Shown one piece after another: positions 31,850-41,688 of a stretch of DNA of 64,000 bases. The notes under the pieces were generated by a model. It saw only the letters and a program-made list of their open reading frames with translations. It was not told where the DNA came from and searched no databases. The stretch spans positions 1 to 64,000 of the forward strand of contig NZ_JAMBEP010000004.1 of NCBI RefSeq assembly GCF_023374055.1, written 5' to 3'. The DNA comes from Luteimonas galliterrae (GTDB lineage Bacteria > Pseudomonadota > Gammaproteobacteria > Xanthomonadales > Xanthomonadaceae). The stretch's first letter is position 1; each line of letters starts with the position of its first letter. Position numbers and translations under genes: made by a program.

Positions 31850-34783
31850 TCAGAAGCGGTACCGGACGCCGAAATAGTAGCGCCGGCCGTAGCCATGGTA
31901 CTCGTGGAAGTTGCCGTACACCGGCATGTCCGAAATCCGCGGCTCGTCGGTCAGGTTGGACGCCTCCAGCGAGAACGACAGGTGCTCGTTGGCGCGCCAA
32001 CCGGCGCGGAAATCCACCGTGCTGCCGCCGTGGATGTAGCGGTTCTGCGACGGCGCGCCGACGAAGCGCTGGTAGTACTCCGAGCGGTATTTGTAGATCG
32101 CCTGCAGGTCCACGGACCCCAACGTCCAATACACGGATCCCGATGCGACGTGCTCGGACAGGCCGAAGATGTTTGCCGGCTCGACCAATCCGGGCGTGAC
32201 GGCGCCCGTTTCGGGGTCGAGCTGGTCGCCGAGCCGAAGGTCGTGGTTTTCGAAGTTGGAGTCGGCGTAGTTGTAGCTGACCTTGACGCCCAGCCCGTCG
32301 AACGGGGCGGGCAGGTACGAGAAGCGATGCGAGCCGGTGAACTCGACGCCGAACAGATCGCTCTTCTTGTCGGTCGTAGCGTATTGCTCGACCGGCACCA
32401 CCACGGTTTCGCCGTCGATCACGAAGGTCTCGTCGATCACGGTCGGGATGTCGCCGCCGGTGAACTGCTTGTAGTAGATGGCGGCGCTGAGCAGCGAATC
32501 CGGATTGGGATACCACTCGAACGAAACGTCCCCGTTCCAGGACAGGAGCGGCTTGGTGCGCGGGTTGCCGGTGGCCGCGATGCTGTCGATCGCGTCCTCG
32601 ATGCTGCCGAACTCGCCGTCCTCCACTTCGATCGTACGGCCGGCGCCCAACGCGCTCAGGTCAGGCCGGGCCATCGCGCGGTACACGCCCACGCGCAGTA
32701 CCTTGTCGTCGGTCAATTCGAGCGCCGCGTTGAAGCTGGGCAATAGCACGTCGTTGGAGGCCTTGACCACCTGGGTGTCGAACTCGCCGGTGGGCTCGAC
32801 CGTGATCGTACCGTCGCCGTTGCGCACCACGTCCAGGCCGCTGCGCAATCCCAGCGAGCGCACATCGGTCTTGACCCAGCGGGCGCCGAAGTTGCCCGTC
32901 ACCGGTAGACCGAACCATTCCGATGCGAATTCGCCCATCAGATAGATCGCCTGCGTTTTCTCTCCGATGTCGTTGTTGGCGGGATTGCGCAAGTCGGCGT
33001 TGCGCCCGGTATCGTCGACGCCGGAGAGGGCGCCGAACAGGCAGCGCGAGTCGAAAGTGGCCCAGCGTTGGATCGTGTTGCCGCTGGCCTCGTCGAGAAA
33101 ATCGTCCTGCGGGAAGGCGGTGCGGCAGGCCAGGTTCGCGTCGCGAACCAGGTCGCGGTCGGCGTTGATCTCGACGCGGTCGTCGTAGTCGCGGTAATCG
33201 GACTGCGCATAGCGCACGCCGGCCTTGACTGCGGTGAAGAAGCCGCCTTCCGGGAAGTAGCTGCCGTCGAAGCGGAACGCGCGCAGCGTGTGTTCGCGCA
33301 GCGCCTCGTCGCGGCGCAGGCGCGGCACATCGCTGAAGTTCTCCCAGCGGGTGATGTCGAAGGCCGGGTCGATGATCATCGAAGGCACGTCGCCGCGGTG
33401 GCCGTAGCTGTAATCGACGTAGCGCGCGCCGTTGATGCCGGCGACGTCTTCGCCGTTGATGTCCTCGTCGTCGGCGCGCAGCCGCGTGATCCAGTCGTTC
33501 TCGGTGCGCAGCGTGTGCGAATACGCGAAGTCGGTCGAGAACAGCCAGGAAGCGCTCGGACGCCATTGGAAATTGAGCCCGGCGCCCTCGTACTCCTCGG
33601 CCCGCACCTTGTAATTGGAGTTGGTCTCGATGCCGCTCTGTCCGGTGAACGAATGCACCGTCCCGTCCGCGCCCGCGACGACGTTGTCGATGTTGCGGCG
33701 CCCGTCGGGCAGGACCAGTTCGTTGCGGTCCTCGCTGAAAGTGCGGTCCGACCATTGGTAGTCGAAGTTCACTTCCATCGTGTCGTTGGGCTGCCATTGC
33801 AGGGCGGCGAATACCGCGTCGCGCTTGTCGTGTTCGACCAGCTGGCGATAGGTGCGGCCGTTGGGCATCAGGTAGAACGGCGTGCTGCCGGCGTTCTCGT
33901 CGCCCGGAACGACGTCGGGGCAGTTGCCGCTGGACGGCACCTGGGTCGCGTCGCATGCGGTCCAGGTGGAACTGGTGGCGGCGACTTCCTCCGGATTGCT
34001 GCCTTCCAGGCTCTGCACGCCCAGCGAGAGGCCAAGTTTGCCGCCGTTGGCGAATTCGAACTGGTCGAGATAGCTGGCGGTACCGCGCCAGCCGACGCCG
34101 GCGCCGTCGTCGAGCTTGCTGTCGTAGTCGGCATAGGTCGCGCGGCCCTCCAGCTGGATCCGGCGCTCGCCGAAGGACAGGGGCTTGACCGTCTCCATGT
34201 TGATCGTGCCCGCCACGCCGCCTTCGATGAAGTCGGCCTGCTGGGTCTTGTAGATCTGCACCGTGTTGATCAGTTCGGAGGGGAACTGGTTGAAGTTCAC
34301 CGAACGGTCGCCGCTGCCGTTGGTCGCTTCGCGGCCGTTGAAAGTCGCCGAGCCGAGGAACGGGCCCAGGCCGCGTATCGAAATCTCGGTCGCGCCGCCT
34401 TTCTCTCGATGGGTGGACGCGCCGGTGATGGTTTCGATCGCCTCGCCGATGGACAGCGCCGGCAGGTCGCCGATGTCCTTGGCCGACAGCGCGTCGGAGA
34501 TCACCGTCGCGTCGCGCTTGGTCTGGATCGAGGACTGGATCGAGGCGCGGATGCCGGTGACGACGACCGAATCCAGTTGCGTCGGGTCGGTCGCGGTCTG
34601 CGCGGAGGCGGGCGGCTGGGCCGGCGCATTCTGGTCGGCGGCCGGCTCGGCCGGCGGGGCCGCCGCTTCCTGGGCGAACGACACCCCGGCATGCGCGCCG
34701 GCCCAAAGCGCGACGAACAGCGCGCTGGCCAGACCGGATCGTTGGAATCGACGTGGATGGTTCGACGCTTGTCGCTGGCGCAT
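31850..34783 (-). CDS. TonB-dependent receptor, probable alginate-oligosaccharide importer
   Basis: 977 residues from the ATG of MRQRQASNHPRR; the start 27 codons earlier lies in the promoter region. The signal peptide ends at GVSFAQ, followed by a Pro/Ala-rich stretch and a TonB box (DSVVVTG). The plug has the usual IRGLGPFLGSATFNGRE and VQIYKTQQADFIEGGVAG segments, and the barrel ends in FGVRYRF with terminal Phe. No SusD partner is seen, as expected for this proteobacterial carbohydrate-receptor type. It is divergent from the alginate lyase operon, so alginate fragments are the likely substrate; specificity is inferred from context. Confidence 0.93.
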   Translation of the reverse strand: MRQRQASNHPRRFQRSGLASALFVALWAGAHAGVSFAQEAAAPPAEPAADQNAPAQPPASAQTATDPTQLDSVVVTGIRASIQSSIQTKRDATVISDALSAKDIGDLPALSIGEAIETITGASTHREKGGATEISIRGLGPFLGSATFNGREATNGSGDRSVNFNQFPSELINTVQIYKTQQADFIEGGVAGTINMETVKPLSFGERRIQLEGRATYADYDSKLDDGAGVGWRGTASYLDQFEFANGGKLGLSLGVQSLEGSNPEEVAATSSTWTACDATQVPSSGNCPDVVPGDENAGSTPFYLMPNGRTYRQLVEHDKRDAVFAALQWQPNDTMEVNFDYQWSDRTFSEDRNELVLPDGRRNIDNVVAGADGTVHSFTGQSGIETNSNYKVRAEEYEGAGLNFQWRPSASWLFSTDFAYSHTLRTENDWITRLRADDEDINGEDVAGINGARYVDYSYGHRGDVPSMIIDPAFDITRWENFSDVPRLRRDEALREHTLRAFRFDGSYFPEGGFFTAVKAGVRYAQSDYRDYDDRVEINADRDLVRDANLACRTAFPQDDFLDEASGNTIQRWATFDSRCLFGALSGVDDTGRNADLRNPANNDIGEKTQAIYLMGEFASEWFGLPVTGNFGARWVKTDVRSLGLRSGLDVVRNGDGTITVEPTGEFDTQVVKASNDVLLPSFNAALELTDDKVLRVGVYRAMARPDLSALGAGRTIEVEDGEFGSIEDAIDSIAATGNPRTKPLLSWNGDVSFEWYPNPDSLLSAAIYYKQFTGGDIPTVIDETFVIDGETVVVPVEQYATTDKKSDLFGVEFTGSHRFSYLPAPFDGLGVKVSYNYADSNFENHDLRLGDQLDPETGAVTPGLVEPANIFGLSEHVASGSVYWTLGSVDLQAIYKYRSEYYQRFVGAPSQNRYIHGGSTVDFRAGWRANEHLSFSLEASNLTDEPRISDMPVYGNFHEYHGYGRRYYFGVRYRF

Positions 34784-34867
34784 GCTCTTCTCTCCTCCCG
34801 GATGTAGTGGCCCATGTGTCCGGGCTTGGCGCGGAGAGTTCCACCTGTTGCAGGCCAATGTCAAACA

Positions 34868-34880
34868 ATTGGTCCGATAA
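34868..34880. promoter_or_regulatory. Half operator before the TonB receptor gene
   Basis: ATTGGTCCGATAA repeats the left half (ATTGG.C.GA) of the palindrome at 34974-34988 and lies 85 bp before the receptor ATG. It may be a second, weaker regulator site for the divergent promoter. Confidence 0.4.
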
Positions 34881-34973
34881 GGTGATCTACGATATTGGAA
34901 AGGCCATTTTTACCGTATTTTCATGTGCAGTTGCAGCAAATTTGCCAACCGCTTTGCGTACCAGTTACGTTAT

Positions 34974-34988
34974 ATTGGACTGACCAAT
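34974..34988. promoter_or_regulatory. Putative FadR-type operator of the alginate operon
   Basis: ATTGGACTGACCAAT has perfect ATTGG/CCAAT arms, the TTGG-N-CCAA pattern typical of FadR/UxuR-type hexuronate regulators. It is 35 bp before the PL6 start, in a spot where binding would block transcription. Confidence 0.65.
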
Positions 34989-35023
34989 TAGCCAGGCGAC
35001 GACGCGATGCGAACGGCGACTCG

Positions 35024-37330
35024 ATGCGGCAGGAAAGCAAAGTGCCTGCCTTGAAAGCGATCTTCTGCGCTGCCGCATGGCTGCTGGCCATCGCTGCGCA
35101 GGCGCATGCCGGCGAACGGCTCGTTCGCGATCAGGCCGCCTACGCCGAAGCGCTGCGCGAACTGAAACCGGGCGACAGCATCGTGCTCGCCGATGGCGAA
35201 TGGCGCGACTTCCAGGTCCTGTTCACCGGCAACGGCGCAGCGGGCAAGCCGATCACGCTGACCGCGCAGACGCCGGGCAAAGTCGTACTGACCGGCCGCT
35301 CCAACCTGCGCATGGCGGGCGAATACCTGGTGGTGTCCAACCTGGTGTTCCGCGACGGCTGGTCGCCGACCGGCGAGGTGTTCGCGTTCCGCCGCTCTCC
35401 GGAGCAGCGCGCCAACCACAGCCGCGCCACCGGCATCGTGATCGATCGCTTCAACAATCCCGACCGCCGCCAGTCCGATCATTGGGTGTCGCTGTACGGC
35501 TACGGCAACCGCTTCGACCACGGCCACCTGATCGGCAAGGACAACGCCGGCACCACTTTGGTAGTGGTGCGGGACCCGCAGCAGGGGCTCGAGAACCGCC
35601 ATCGCATCGACCACAACTGGTTCGGGCCGCGGCCGAACCTGGGTTCGAACGGCGGCGAGACGATACGCATCGGCACCAGCCACGACTCGCTGAGCGATTC
35701 GCGGACCGTGGTCGAGGACAACTGGTTCGAAGGCTGCGACGGCGAGGTCGAGATCGTCTCCAACAAATCGGGCGGCAACGTCTACCGCCGCAACGTCTTC
35801 TACCGTTCGCAGGGCGCGCTGGTGCTGCGCCACGGCGACGGCAACCGGGTCGAGGACAACGTGTTCCTGGGCGGCGGCAAGCCGCATACCGGCGGCGTGC
35901 GCGTCATCAACCGCCGCCAGACCGTGCGCAACAACCATTTCGAAGGCCTGCGCGGCGACGGTTTCGCCTCCGCGCTCAGCGTGATGTACGGCGTGCCGAA
36001 TTCGCCGATCAACCGTTACACGCAGGTCGACGGCGCGGTCATCGAAGGCAATACCTTCGTCGACGTGGACAGCATCCTGCTCGGCGCCGGCAAAGACGAG
36101 GAACGCTCGCTGGCGCCGGCGAACAGCCGCTTCGAAAAGAATCTGATCGTCGGCAAGGAAGATCCGTTGCGGGTGCTGGGCGATATGTCCGGTGTCGCCG
36201 TCGGCGGCAATAGGCATTGCGCACGGAGTACGCACAACCCCTCTCCCACCGGGAGAGGGGTTGGGGTGAGGATACGGCGAAGGGACGATGTAACCGATTG
36301 CGTGCCGATCGAGGCTTCCCGTTTTGCAATGCAATCGGAAGCGGCCAGCGCTTCGCCGCACCCTCATCCGGCGCTGCGCGCCACCTTCTCTCGAGGGGAA
36401 AAGCCTGCTGCAGCCGATGTCGGTGCTCGCGACTCGAAGCCGATTCCGCGCGAGGACGTCGGCGTGCCCTGGTATCCGAAAGAAGCGGCAACCGCTGGCT
36501 TCGACACGGGTGCGGTGCGCCAAGCCGCGCCGGGCGAGGACACCCTGTCGCAAGCCGTCGCGTCGGCGTCCGCCGGCGACCGCATCGTGCTGGCGCCCGG
36601 GCGCTATCGGGTCAACGAAGTGCTGCCGGTCGCGCATGCGCTCACCGTGGCCGGGCCGGCGCGCGGCGTGGCGACCATCGCCTTTTCCCGTTCGGTGCTG
36701 TTCGAAATCGCGCGCGGCGGCAGCTTGAAGCTGGATAGGCTGACCGTCACCGGCGAGGACGCGCCGGACCAGGCGGGCAATGCGGTGATCCGCACGCGGC
36801 CTGGTTCGGGCGCAGCGAATTACGCATTGCTGCTGGAGGACGTGAAGATCGACGGCTTGACGGTGAACCGCGCATTCGACGTCATCGCGCTGGGCAAGGA
36901 CACGCTGGCCGATGCGGTGACGCTGCGCGGGGTCGAAGTGGACGGCATCACCGGTTCGGTGCTGGCCGCCGCGTCCGAGACCGACGACCGCGGCACGTAC
37001 AACGCCGAACGGGTGACGATCGAGGATTCGCGTTTCTCGCGGATCGGCGGCCCGGCAGTGGATCTGTACCGCGGCGGCACCGACGAAAGCACTTTCGGGC
37101 CCGAACTGCGCATCGCCCGCTCGCAATTCGATCGCGTCGGCGGCGCCGATGCGCCGAGTCTGCGCCTGCACGGCGTGCAGCGCGCCGAACTCGTCGGCAA
37201 CGAATTCAAGCGCAGCGGCGCGGTGCGTTTCGTGCGGACGGTCGGCGAGCCGATGCTGCTCGCAGGCGGCAATCGCTTCACGGACACGCCCGGCATAGCA
37301 TCGGACGTGCCGGTGGGAGCGGCGCAATGA
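35024..37330 (+). CDS. Alginate lyase, polysaccharide lyase family 6 (two domains, repeat-derived linker)
   Basis: 768 residues from ATG 35024 (MRQESKVPALKAIF) with a Sec signal ending AQAHA. Residues ~30-395 are the catalytic right-handed beta-helix: WFEGCDGEVEIVSNKSGG holds the catalytic Lys248 and ALVLRHGDGN the catalytic Arg269, as in chondroitinase B-like PL6 lyases. Residues ~475-768 form the second beta-helix (GVPWYPKEAATAGF onwards). Between them, residues ~397-462 are coded by a dispersed repeat (HNPSPTGRGVGVR, PHPHPALRATFSRGEK). Since the frame is open, the protein may still fold. It degrades alginate, probably in the periplasm or at the surface. Its stop overlaps the PL17 start by four bases. 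Confidence 0.93.
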   Translation: MRQESKVPALKAIFCAAAWLLAIAAQAHAGERLVRDQAAYAEALRELKPGDSIVLADGEWRDFQVLFTGNGAAGKPITLTAQTPGKVVLTGRSNLRMAGEYLVVSNLVFRDGWSPTGEVFAFRRSPEQRANHSRATGIVIDRFNNPDRRQSDHWVSLYGYGNRFDHGHLIGKDNAGTTLVVVRDPQQGLENRHRIDHNWFGPRPNLGSNGGETIRIGTSHDSLSDSRTVVEDNWFEGCDGEVEIVSNKSGGNVYRRNVFYRSQGALVLRHGDGNRVEDNVFLGGGKPHTGGVRVINRRQTVRNNHFEGLRGDGFASALSVMYGVPNSPINRYTQVDGAVIEGNTFVDVDSILLGAGKDEERSLAPANSRFEKNLIVGKEDPLRVLGDMSGVAVGGNRHCARSTHNPSPTGRGVGVRIRRRDDVTDCVPIEASRFAMQSEAASASPHPHPALRATFSRGEKPAAADVGARDSKPIPREDVGVPWYPKEAATAGFDTGAVRQAAPGEDTLSQAVASASAGDRIVLAPGRYRVNEVLPVAHALTVAGPARGVATIAFSRSVLFEIARGGSLKLDRLTVTGEDAPDQAGNAVIRTRPGSGAANYALLLEDVKIDGLTVNRAFDVIALGKDTLADAVTLRGVEVDGITGSVLAAASETDDRGTYNAERVTIEDSRFSRIGGPAVDLYRGGTDESTFGPELRIARSQFDRVGGADAPSLRLHGVQRAELVGNEFKRSGAVRFVRTVGEPMLLAGGNRFTDTPGIASDVPVGAAQ
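36230..36408. repeat. Dispersed repeat inside the PL6 coding sequence
   Basis: ACCCCTCTCCCACCGGGAGA and GGTTGGGGTGAGGATACGGC form one half, and CACCCTCATCCGGCGCTGCG with GCCACCTTCTCTCGAGGGGA the other, with ~75 bp between. These are the halves of the intergenic element at 6541-6645 in reversed order. Here the copy is translated in frame. Confidence 0.85.
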
Positions 37331-39585
37331 AGCGGATCGTCGTCTGGTTGGCGCTGGCGCTGGCGCTGGCGTTCGCCGCCAATGCGCAGCCACCCGCGGC
37401 GCAGGACGGAACACAGCCGGTGCTGGTCGACGGGCGCGACTGGCAGCGCATGCGCGCCGAAGGCGCGCATGCGCCGATGTTCGCCGCCGAGCAGGCGCGG
37501 GTGGAGCGCATGGTGCGCGCGGCGATGGCGCAAGGCGTAGTCGTACCGGTGCCCAAGGATCCCGGCGGCGGCTATACGCACGAACAGCACAAGCGCAACT
37601 ACCTGGCGCTGCAGGGCGCCGGCGCGCTCTATCGGCTGACCGGCGATCGCGCCTATGCCGATTTCGCGCGCGACATGCTGCTGGAGTACGCGCGCCTGTA
37701 TCCGACGCTGGGCCCGCATCCGGCGCGCCGCGGCGAGCAAACGTCCGGGCGCCTGTTCTGGCAGCAGCTCAACGATTCGGTGTGGCTGGCGCACGCGATC
37801 CAGGGCTACGACGCGATCCGCGACACGCTGACGGCCGCCGACCGCGATCGCGTCGACGAAGACGTGTTCCGGCGGATGGCGCGGTTCCTTTCCGAAGAGA
37901 GCCCCGAGCGCTTCGACGCCATCCACAACCACGCGACGTGGGCGACGGCCGGCGTCGGCATGACCGGCTACGTATTGCGCGACCGCGACCTGGTCGACAG
38001 GGCGCTGCTCGGCTTGGCGAAAGACGGGCGCGCCGGCTTCCTGGCGCAAGTCGACCGGTTGTTCTCGCCCGACGGCTATTACGCGGAAGGTCCGTATTAC
38101 CAGCGCTATGCGCTGGCGCCGTTCGTGATCTTCGCCGGCGCGATCCAGCGCAACGATCCGCAACGCGGCATCTTCAAGCGCAAGGACGGCGTGCTGCTCA
38201 AAGCGGTCGATACCTTGGTGCAGACCAGCTACGCCGGCTATTTCTTCCCGATCAACGACGCCATGCCCGACAAGGGCCTGGACACCGAGGAGCTGGTCGC
38301 GGGCATCGCCATCGCCTATGCGCAGACGCAGGATGCGCGCCTGCTGTCGGTCGCGCAGCGGCAGGGCCGCACAGTGCTCACGCCCGAAGGCCTGCGGGTG
38401 GCCGAGGGCGTCGCCGAAAAACTCGCCAAGCCTTTCGCGTTCCGCCCGCTCATGCTGCGCGACGGCGCGGACGGCGACCGCGGCGGCCTCGCGATCCTGC
38501 GCATGGACGACGGGCATCCCGACGACGAGCATGGCCAGGCGCTGGTGATGAAAAACACCTCGCAAGGCATGGGCCACGGCCATTTCGACAAGCTGAACTG
38601 GCTGTTCTACGACAACGGCCGGGCGGTGGTCACCGACTACGGCGCAGCGCGCTTCCTCAACGTCGAAGCCAAGTCCGGCGGGACCTACCTGCCGGAAAAC
38701 AACAGCTGGGCGAAGCAGACCGTCGCGCACAATACGCTGGTCGTGGACGAACGCAGCCATTTCGACGGCGATTGGAAGCGCGGCGAAGCATATGCGCCCG
38801 AACCGCTGCTATTCGATGCGAAGGCGGATACGCAAATCGCTTCCGCACGCATGCGCGACGCCTACGACGGCGTGACGTTCACCCGCACGCTGGCGCTGGT
38901 CCGGCATCCGGACCTGCTGTTTCCCGCGGCCGTCGATCTGTTGCGGGTGGAAGGCGCCGCACCGGCGCGCTACGACCTGCCATTGCATTTTAATGGCCAC
39001 ATCATGAGCGTCGGTTTCCAGGCGCAGCGCCACGACGCCGTCCGCCCGGTGCTGGGCGCGCGCGCCGGCTACCAGCACCTGTGGGTGGATGCCGAAAGCG
39101 CCGCTTCCACCGAAGTCCGCTCGCTGGCGTGGCTGCTGGGCGGCCGCTTCTACACCTATCGTTTCGGCGCCAGCGCGCCGAGCCGCGCATGGCTGGTGGA
39201 AAGCGGCGCCAACGATCCGGATTTCAATCTGCGCCGCGAACCGGCGCTGATCCAGCGCGTGGACGGCGCCGCCGACGCGACCTTTTTCGGCGTGCTCGAG
39301 CCGCACGGCGAATACAACGGCACCGCCGAATACGTGCGCGGCGCGGACAGCCGTATCGCGGGCATCGCGCATGTCCGCGGCGGCGACGCATCGATCGTCG
39401 TGCTCCGCTTGACTTCCGGCAGCGCGCTCGCGCTGGCGGTGGCCGACGATCCCGCTTCCGACCGCGCGCATCGGATCGTCGCGAACGGCCGGACCTACGA
39501 ATGGAAGGGCGCCTGGGCGCGCTTCGACAGCCCGGCCGCGCAGTCCGCGCGTCCCGGCCCGCCCGACACGAAGGAAAGCCCATGA
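37327..39585 (+). CDS. Oligoalginate lyase, polysaccharide lyase family 17
   Basis: 752 residues with a Sec signal (VWLALALALAFAANA). An alpha/alpha toroid is followed by a heparinase II/III-like beta-sandwich. IHNHATWATAG puts Asn201/His202 and GYYAEGPYYQRY puts Tyr258 at the catalytic positions known for PL17 exolyases such as Alg17C. MGHGHFDKLNW (His417/419) is in the metal-binding region. It releases the unsaturated monouronate (DEH) from oligoalginate made by PL6. Coupled by four-base overlaps to PL6 upstream and the MFS gene downstream. Confidence 0.95.
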   Translation: MKRIVVWLALALALAFAANAQPPAAQDGTQPVLVDGRDWQRMRAEGAHAPMFAAEQARVERMVRAAMAQGVVVPVPKDPGGGYTHEQHKRNYLALQGAGALYRLTGDRAYADFARDMLLEYARLYPTLGPHPARRGEQTSGRLFWQQLNDSVWLAHAIQGYDAIRDTLTAADRDRVDEDVFRRMARFLSEESPERFDAIHNHATWATAGVGMTGYVLRDRDLVDRALLGLAKDGRAGFLAQVDRLFSPDGYYAEGPYYQRYALAPFVIFAGAIQRNDPQRGIFKRKDGVLLKAVDTLVQTSYAGYFFPINDAMPDKGLDTEELVAGIAIAYAQTQDARLLSVAQRQGRTVLTPEGLRVAEGVAEKLAKPFAFRPLMLRDGADGDRGGLAILRMDDGHPDDEHGQALVMKNTSQGMGHGHFDKLNWLFYDNGRAVVTDYGAARFLNVEAKSGGTYLPENNSWAKQTVAHNTLVVDERSHFDGDWKRGEAYAPEPLLFDAKADTQIASARMRDAYDGVTFTRTLALVRHPDLLFPAAVDLLRVEGAAPARYDLPLHFNGHIMSVGFQAQRHDAVRPVLGARAGYQHLWVDAESAASTEVRSLAWLLGGRFYTYRFGASAPSRAWLVESGANDPDFNLRREPALIQRVDGAADATFFGVLEPHGEYNGTAEYVRGADSRIAGIAHVRGGDASIVVLRLTSGSALALAVADDPASDRAHRIVANGRTYEWKGAWARFDSPAAQSARPGPPDTKESP

Positions 39586-40862
39586 CCAAGAAGCGGTCCG
39601 CCGTACGCTGGATCATCGTCGGCCTGATCGCCGCGGCGACGGTGATCAACTACATCGACCGCAACGCCCTGGCGGTGATGTGGCCGGAAATCTCCGGCGA
39701 TATCGGCGCCACCAAGGAGGATTACGCGCTGCTGGTGACGGTGTTCATGCTGTTCTACGCCGCCGGGCAGGTGGGCTTCGGACGCCTGTTCGACATCATC
39801 GGCGTGCGCCTGGGCTTCGCATTGTCGATCGCGGTGTGGTCGATCTCGATCGCGTTGCACGCGGTGGCCCACTCGATCCTGTCCTTCAGCGTGTTCCGCG
39901 CGCTGCTGGGCGTGAGCGAGGCCGGCGCCTGGCCGGGCGCGGTGAAGGCCAATGCCGAATGGTTCCCGGCGCGCGAGCGGGCCTTCGCGCAAGGGATATT
40001 CAATGCCGGCGCGTCGATCGGCGCGATCGTGTCCGCGCCGTTGATCGCGCTGCTGTTCGTCGCCTTCGGCTGGAAGGGCACCTTCCTGTTGATCGGCGCG
40101 CTGGGATTCGCATGGCTGCTGCCGTGGCTGATCGTGTACCGCGCCGGGCCCGACAAGCACCCGTGGGTCAGCGAGGCCGAGCGCGTGCTGATCCTGGATG
40201 CGCCCGTCGACGCGGGCCCGGAACTGCCGGTGTACGCGCCGGGCATGCGCGGATTGATGTCGCATCGCCAGAGCTGGGGCATCGTGCTGGCGCGATTCTT
40301 CCTGGATCCGATCTGGTGGCTGTTCGTATCGTGGCTGCCGATCTACCTCGCCGAGACGTTCGGCTTCGACATCAAGCAGATCGGTCTGTTCGCCTGGGTG
40401 CCGTATGTGGGCGCGATGCTGGGCAGCCTGTTCGGCGGCTGGCTTTCGGGCCGGCTGATCGCGCGCGGCTGGAGCGTGCACCGCGCGCGCAAATGGACCA
40501 TCACTTTGGGCGGCGCGGTCATGACGCCCGCGCTGCTCGGCGCGGTGCTGGCCGCCGAGCCCACGGTCGCGGTGCTGACCATCGCGGCGGTGCTGTTCGG
40601 TTTCCAGGTCGCCATCGGCAACATCCAGACGCTGCCCGGCGATGTGTTCCGCGGCAGTTCGGTCGGTTCGTTGGCCGGCATCGGCGGCCTGTTCGCGGTG
40701 GCAGGCACGCTGATCACGACCTGGCTGGTGCCGGCGATGACACAGCAGTCGTTCGCGCCGATCTTCATCCTGGTCGCAGCGCTGGTGCCGCTGTCGCTCG
40801 CGTCGGTCTGGTGGATTGCCGGACGCATCGAACGGCTGGACCGCGCGCCCGGGCGCGATTGA
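39582..40862 (+). CDS. MFS transporter, hexuronate/DEH uptake (ACS family)
   Basis: 426 residues from ATG 39582, overlapping the PL17 stop. About 12 membrane helices; the anion:cation symporter family signature is in INYIDRNALAVMWPEI and GLRLGF-like loop GRLFDIIGVRLGF, with WFPARERAFAQGIFNAG. The family includes ExuT-type hexuronate carriers. Placement between the PL17 lyase and the DEH reductase argues that it imports DEH or short oligoalginate across the inner membrane. Confidence 0.93.
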   Translation: MTKKRSAVRWIIVGLIAAATVINYIDRNALAVMWPEISGDIGATKEDYALLVTVFMLFYAAGQVGFGRLFDIIGVRLGFALSIAVWSISIALHAVAHSILSFSVFRALLGVSEAGAWPGAVKANAEWFPARERAFAQGIFNAGASIGAIVSAPLIALLFVAFGWKGTFLLIGALGFAWLLPWLIVYRAGPDKHPWVSEAERVLILDAPVDAGPELPVYAPGMRGLMSHRQSWGIVLARFFLDPIWWLFVSWLPIYLAETFGFDIKQIGLFAWVPYVGAMLGSLFGGWLSGRLIARGWSVHRARKWTITLGGAVMTPALLGAVLAAEPTVAVLTIAAVLFGFQVAIGNIQTLPGDVFRGSSVGSLAGIGGLFAVAGTLITTWLVPAMTQQSFAPIFILVAALVPLSLASVWWIAGRIERLDRAPGRD

Positions 40863-40902
40863 TTTCATTCCAAAACGCAATAAAACATAAGGACCCCCGA
40901 AC

Positions 40903-41655
40903 ATGGATTTCAAAGACAAAGTGGCGATCGTCACCGGCGGCGGCCGCGACATCGGCCGCGCGGTTTCGCTGAAGCTGGCCGCGGCCGGCGCCAAGGTCTG
41001 CATCAACTACGCCAACGACGAGGCCAGCGCGCAGGAAACGAGGAAGCAGATACAGGCCGCAGGCGGCGTGGCCATCGTCCATCGCGCCGACGTCTCCCGC
41101 AGCCAGAATGTCGCGGCGCTGATCGCGGCGACCCAGGCGGCTTTCGGCGAACGCATCGATGTCCTGGTCAACGTGGCCGGCGGCATGGTCGCGCGCAAGC
41201 CGCTGGCCGACATCGACGAAGCGTATTTCCACAAGGTCATGGACCTGAACCTGAAATCGGTGTTCCTGATGACGCAGGCGGTGGTACCGCACATGCGCGA
41301 AGGCGCGGCGATCGTCAATTTCGCCTCGTTGGCCGGCCGCGACGGCGGCGGCCCGGGCGCGGCGATCTACGCCACCTCCAAGGCGGCGGTGATGACCTTC
41401 ACCCGGGCCACGGCCAAGGAATTGGGTCCGCGCGGCATCCGCGTCAATTCGCTGTGCTGCGGCATGATCGCCACCCGTTTCCACGACGACTTCACCAAGC
41501 CGGAAGTGCGCACCGCCGTCGCCAACGCGACGCCGCTGCGGCGCGAAGGCCGACCCGAAGAAGCCGCCGATACCGCGGTGTATCTCGCATCGGACCAAGC
41601 CAGCTTCATCACCGGCGCCAATATCGACGTCAACGGCGGCGTGTTCTTCTCGTGA
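40903..41655 (+). CDS. SDR oxidoreductase, probable DEH reductase
   Basis: 250 residues. Classical SDR motifs: VTGGGRDIGRA for the NAD(P) phosphate, NVAGG, the catalytic Ser of VNFASLAG and IYATSKAA with Tyr/Lys, and C-terminal GANIDVNGGVFF. The Asp of GRDIG near the cofactor differs from the common G.G.GIG. In alginate operons this enzyme reduces 4-deoxy-L-erythro-5-hexoseulose uronate to 2-keto-3-deoxygluconate. It follows the MFS gene by 40 bp. Confidence 0.92.
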   Translation: MDFKDKVAIVTGGGRDIGRAVSLKLAAAGAKVCINYANDEASAQETRKQIQAAGGVAIVHRADVSRSQNVAALIAATQAAFGERIDVLVNVAGGMVARKPLADIDEAYFHKVMDLNLKSVFLMTQAVVPHMREGAAIVNFASLAGRDGGGPGAAIYATSKAAVMTFTRATAKELGPRGIRVNSLCCGMIATRFHDDFTKPEVRTAVANATPLRREGRPEEAADTAVYLASDQASFITGANIDVNGGVFFS

Positions 41656-41688
41656 GCATGTTCGCGGCCGGATCCGAGGCATCGCGCC

